A stretch of 64,000 nt of DNA from NCBI GenBank assembly GCA_009193035.1, contig SWDT01000029.1, positions 337,947 to 401,946 of the forward strand, written 5' to 3'. This stretch comes from Halicephalobus mephisto. Taxonomy: Eukaryota; Nematoda; Chromadorea; Rhabditida; Panagrolaimidae. Below the pieces are notes generated by a model. That model saw nothing but the letters and a program-made list of their open reading frames with translations. It ran no database searches and had not been told where the DNA came from. The position numbers and the translations under genes are program-made. Shown here piece after piece: positions 60,733 to 64,000 of the stretch (position 1 is the stretch's first letter; every line of letters starts with the position of its first letter).

Positions 60733-60772
60733 CCTTCCATATTAGTTTCGGACTAGATGAGGCCAGGTCTAG

Positions 60773-62921
60773 TTTTCCGACAAATATGACAAAAATAAAG
60801 TTTGTCCAGAATGTGCTCAAGAATACTCAATTAAGAATTGTAAAGTACGAGACCATGATCATTGGACTGGAGAATATCGGGGACCTTTATGCAGTACTTG
60901 TAATTTTAAAAATAAAAAGAATAAATTTGTTCTAGTGTTCTTCCACAATTTAAAAGGTTATGACTCACATCTAATCTTGGGTTCAATAAATCAAGAAATA
61001 ATTAAATATTCTGACATAAAAGTGATACCAACTAATTCAGAAAAATACATCAGTTTCAGCTATGTGAAAAATGGACACGAGATCAGATTTTTAGATAGTT
61101 TTTCGTTTATGACTTCATCCCTAGATGCTCTGAGTAAAAATTTGAATGAAAATCAATTCAAAATAACTAAAGAATATTACAAAAATGATGATATATTTAA
61201 ACTGATGTGTAGAAAAGGAATTTACCCATATGAATACATGGACTCCTTTAAAAACTATGATGAAACTGAGTTACCTAGTAAAGAAATGTTTTATGATGAA
61301 TTGAGTGGTAAGGACTGTGGTGATGAGAATTATGAATATGCAAAGTTAGTATACGATAAATTAAAGTGTAAAACTTTAGGAGATTACACTGAAAAGTATA
61401 TGATAAAACGATGTTTTAATCTTAACTGATGTATTTGAAACCTTTAGAGAAACATGTATGGCTCATTATAAATTAGATCCATGTTGGTATTATAACGCTC
61501 CGGGATTAGCTTGGGATGCAATGTTAAAAACTACTGAAATTAAATTGCAAACAATAAAAGATTATGACATGTACTTATTCATTGAAAAAGGAATTAGAGG
61601 TGGAATGGTAAATGCAGTAAAGAGATATGCAAAAGCTAACAATAAATATATGAAAGATTATAATCCTGATGCAGCAAGTAAATATTTAATGTATTTAGAT
61701 GCGAATAATTTATACGGGTGGGCAATGATTCAAAAACTACCTCATGCAGAGTTAAGATTTGAGGAAAATTTTAATTCTGATTTGCCTATTGATGAGTTAA
61801 AAAAATATATCGAAGATCTAATAAAATAGGAAAAGGATGTATTTTGGAAGTAGATTTAGAGTATCCAAAAGATTACATGATGAACACAATGATTTCCCAT
61901 TCTGCCCACAAATACAACGATAAATATCAAAAAACCTCAAAACTATGAATACGCTCTTTGATAAAGAAGTACGTATACCACTATAAAATACTTGATTCAA
62001 GTACTGGATCATGGATTGAAAATTAAAGAGAAAATACATAGAATTCTAACTTTTAAGGAAAGCAATTGGATGGAAAAATATATAATGTTGAACACAAATC
62101 TGAGAAAGCAAGCTAAGAATGACTTTGAGAAAGACTTCTTTAAGTTGATGAATAATGCTGTATTTGGAAAGACAATGGAGAATATTCGAAATAGAGTAGA
62201 TATTCGTTTGGTGACAGATGAAAATAAAGTTTTAAAATTGACAAGGCAGCCTCATTTTAAACGTCGAGTGATTATCAACAAAAACTTATTGAGTGTTGAA
62301 ATGGAAAAGACTAAATTAGAGTTCAATAAACCGATTTATCTTGGATTTAGCATCCTAGACTTGAGTAAATATTTAATGTATGAGTTTCATTATGATGTCA
62401 TGAAGAAAAAGTATGATGGTAAAATACGGTTATGCTATCAAGATACTGATAGTTTAATTTATGAAGTTGAAACTGATGAAATTTATAAGGATATGAGTGA
62501 GATGAAAGAACATTTCGACTTCAGTGATTATCCAAAAGATCATCCATTATATGATGAATCAAATAAAAAAGTAATTGGAAAGTTTAAAGATGAATTAAAT
62601 GGAAATATTATGAGTGAGATTGTTGCATTGAAACCTAAACAATATGCATATAAAACCGGAGATGGCGAAGAGAATAAGAAATCAAAGGGTGTTAAAAAGA
62701 ATGTAATCAAAACTTTAAAAGTCGACGATTACAAAAGATGTTTACTTAAAAATAAAGTAATTAGAAAAGAGCAATTTTGATTCAAGCTAAAAAGCATACA
62801 ATTTATACTATAAAACAAAATAAAGTTGCATTGAGTGATGATGATAATAGTAGGGAAGAGTATAAAAGACATATTTTAACGAATAAAATTGATACATTAG
62901 CTCATGGTCATTGTCAAATCT
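60773..62921 (+). pseudogene. Polinton/Maverick protein-primed family B DNA polymerase, 5'-truncated and frameshifted
   Basis: Replicative polymerase of a virus-like Polinton element. The frame opens after a stop at 60770, so the N-terminal part is missing. In order: a Cys4-type zinc segment with an endonuclease VII-like VRDHDHWTGEYRGPLC; the exonuclease motif FFHNLKGYDSHLI (~60935); polymerase motif A, DANNLYGWAM (~61700); motif B, NNAVFGKT (~62150); and motif C, YQDTDS (~62440). The reading is broken near 61405 (A run, +1), near 61870, between ~61940 and 61990 (several shifts), and near 62775. The C-terminal part after the last shift reaches a TAG at 62921. No single frame could make the enzyme. 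Base use (AT-rich, Lys/Asn-rich) differs little from the surroundings. A protease gene converges from the other strand. Confidence 0.85.
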
Positions 62922-63325
62922 AGCATAATTTCTTTAAAATCGTATTTCTCCAATAATTTTAGGAAAAGTAAACAATAGTGACCACAATGATCTGTGTTGA
63001 ATTTTTGAATCAGAAAAGTTGATAATTCAATTTGTGAATTTAAATAATTCTGTAATTCTAGTGGAGGATCTAATCCAAAAGAATCAAAGTAGTAACACTC
63101 CCGAAGCTTATTCTTAGCGGCAATGCCGCTCATGTGGTAATAACAGACCCAATGAGTGCCATTATTTTTACTTACATCAAGTTTTACAACTCCATATTTT
63201 ATATGCCAAAGACTACCTGGAAGTGTATCCCTCATGAATACCTCTCTAAAATTTTTTATTTTCAATTCTTTTACTATATTTGTAATGTCGTAATTTGTTA
63301 ATGGTTTCAACTTTTGAATAAACAT
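62897..63325 (-). CDS. Polinton adenain-like cysteine protease
   Basis: Single exon on the minus strand, 142 aa, uninterrupted. It matches the adenovirus-protease/Ulp1-like fold used by Polintons for capsid maturation: His58 in GTHWVCYY, Asp81 in YYFDSFG, oxyanion Gln107 and nucleophile Cys114 in DHCGHYCLLFL, spaced as in the family (Gln to Cys is seven). The N-terminal PLTNYDITNIVKEL and FMRDTLP blocks are typical of this subgroup. The start at 63325 is the only ATG before the conserved block. Its last 25 bases overlap the end of the polymerase pseudogene in convergent orientation. It is intact while its neighbour has several frameshifts; chance survival of a short frame, or a recent co-option, are both possible. 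Other Polinton genes (integrase, ATPase, capsid proteins) are not in the window. Confidence 0.8.
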   Translation of the reverse strand: MFIQKLKPLTNYDITNIVKELKIKNFREVFMRDTLPGSLWHIKYGVVKLDVSKNNGTHWVCYYHMSGIAAKNKLRECYYFDSFGLDPPLELQNYLNSQIELSTFLIQKFNTDHCGHYCLLFLKLLEKYDFKEIMLDLTMTMS

Positions 63326-64000
63326 TTATAATCAAGAAAATTGAGAAACAAATAGTGGGGAATTTTGTGTCTCAGAAATCTCCAGGGGGAAGTGGGTGTG
63401 CCAGAAATCCTTCATGCACTAGAATTTGGGATTATCCCCTGTAACACATAACAATATTCCCTAGCGCAAAAAAGTGGGGGAAAGTGGGGGAGGGTGGGTG
63501 TGCCAGAAACACCATTTGTATACTACTGTATTCGTTTCCGTTTGGAGGGCAGTCCTTCTGTCCAGCTTTTATTGTCATCAAGTCTCTTCAGGGTTATACT
63601 CGTCCTACTTTCCTTCGAACGTCTTCTCCCATCTAAGTCGGTTGAGACTCTTTTTGGCTGAGTCGTTGTATTTATCAATTTTCGTCACAGCGACTTGCAA
63701 AGCCTGGTGTGACTATCCTCATCTTTGCCGGATCTTAGATGAGGATTTCCGGTCATTTGGTCCACTTGTTAGCTCCGTCGTCCTCTTTCCATAGCGATAT
63801 CCGGGTCGTAGGAGTTTGGATGTTGATGTTAAGCTGACAGGCTTCAAGCTGCTCCACCATGACAAAGCACACCGAAATTAGAGCAGAATGGGTATTCGGT
63901 GTGGATAAAATTATAAGTTATGCAATTTTCGACATGAAAGATGATAATTGAAGAAAAAAGCAAAATTCTGAATTTTTTCTTCAACTTTTTTTTCATGCAT
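63326..64000. other. flank of the Polinton fragment
   Basis: Contains a direct repeat of GGGTGTGCCAGAAA (about 63395 and 63496) preceded by GGGGGAAGTGGG-type text. From 63540 to 63860 it is GC-richer, with a 106-codon plus frame (63474-63794) that I cannot assign. The minus strand of the same stretch has short Lys/Arg-rich frames broken by stops and may be an old retroelement. No clear Polinton terminal repeat is recognised. Confidence 0.3.

Noticed and set aside
60566..60820. 84-codon minus frame with SAGIEPASS text
   Set aside because: Antisense reading of a tRNA-like repeat, a familiar source of false proteins.
63474..63794. 106-codon frame after the Polinton protease
   Set aside because: Composition is scattered and unlike any Polinton protein; the opposite strand is equally plausible as an old retroelement. 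Not assignable by eye.

Overview
The window looks like nematode nuclear DNA, probably a rhabditid near Caenorhabditis. It is AT-rich. Introns are often only about 43-50 nt and end in TTTCAG or TTTTTAG. Motifs of the TACTGTAG(AA) type recur, palindromic MITE-like repeats and minisatellites are abundant, and the recognisable proteins are small secreted metazoan or nematode families. All gene models were built by hand from reading frames and splice phases. Every exon junction quoted keeps frame, but no transcript was available.

Layout. 1-13.4 kb and 14.1-34.0 kb are gene-poor. They hold tandem arrays, MITEs and two gap-free copies of a ~440 bp repeat (2.4 and 11.1 kb). A single three-exon gene at 13.5-14.1 kb (minus) encodes a secreted six-cysteine protein with a Ly6/three-finger-like end.

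34.0-49.3 kb is the most interesting part: a lineage-amplified cluster of small secreted peptide genes. A cassette of (i) a Gly/His-rich secreted protein gene, (ii) a decayed His/Tyr-rich gene and (iii) a very small Arg/Trp- or Gly/Tyr-rich secreted peptide gene occurs once inverted (35.75-34.04 kb, minus) and three times in tandem (about 40.1, 42.9 and 46.1 kb, plus; units ~3.2 kb). Two Gly/His-rich genes and three small-peptide genes are intact; the rest are dated by stops, start loss and splice-site loss. All five intact products end in Gly, Gly-Lys, Gly-Lys-Lys or Gly-Arg, the form recognised for C-terminal amidation. This suggests a nematode antimicrobial or defence peptide locus, though function is inferred only from composition and birth-and-death evolution. 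A TIMP/netrin-domain gene that lacks the inhibitory N-terminal Cys-x-Cys lies between the inverted and tandem copies (37.6-38.2 kb).

51.3-56.5 kb carries a seven-exon BPI/LBP-family lipid-binding gene (677 aa, with an unusually long linker bearing an RRKR site) and a convergent two-exon gene for a 93 aa secreted peptide. 60.6-63.3 kb holds part of a Polinton/Maverick element: a 5'-truncated, frameshifted protein-primed family B DNA polymerase, and a convergent, uninterrupted adenain-like cysteine protease whose stop overlaps the polymerase end. A tRNA-like cloverleaf with a T5 run lies just upstream of the polymerase fragment.
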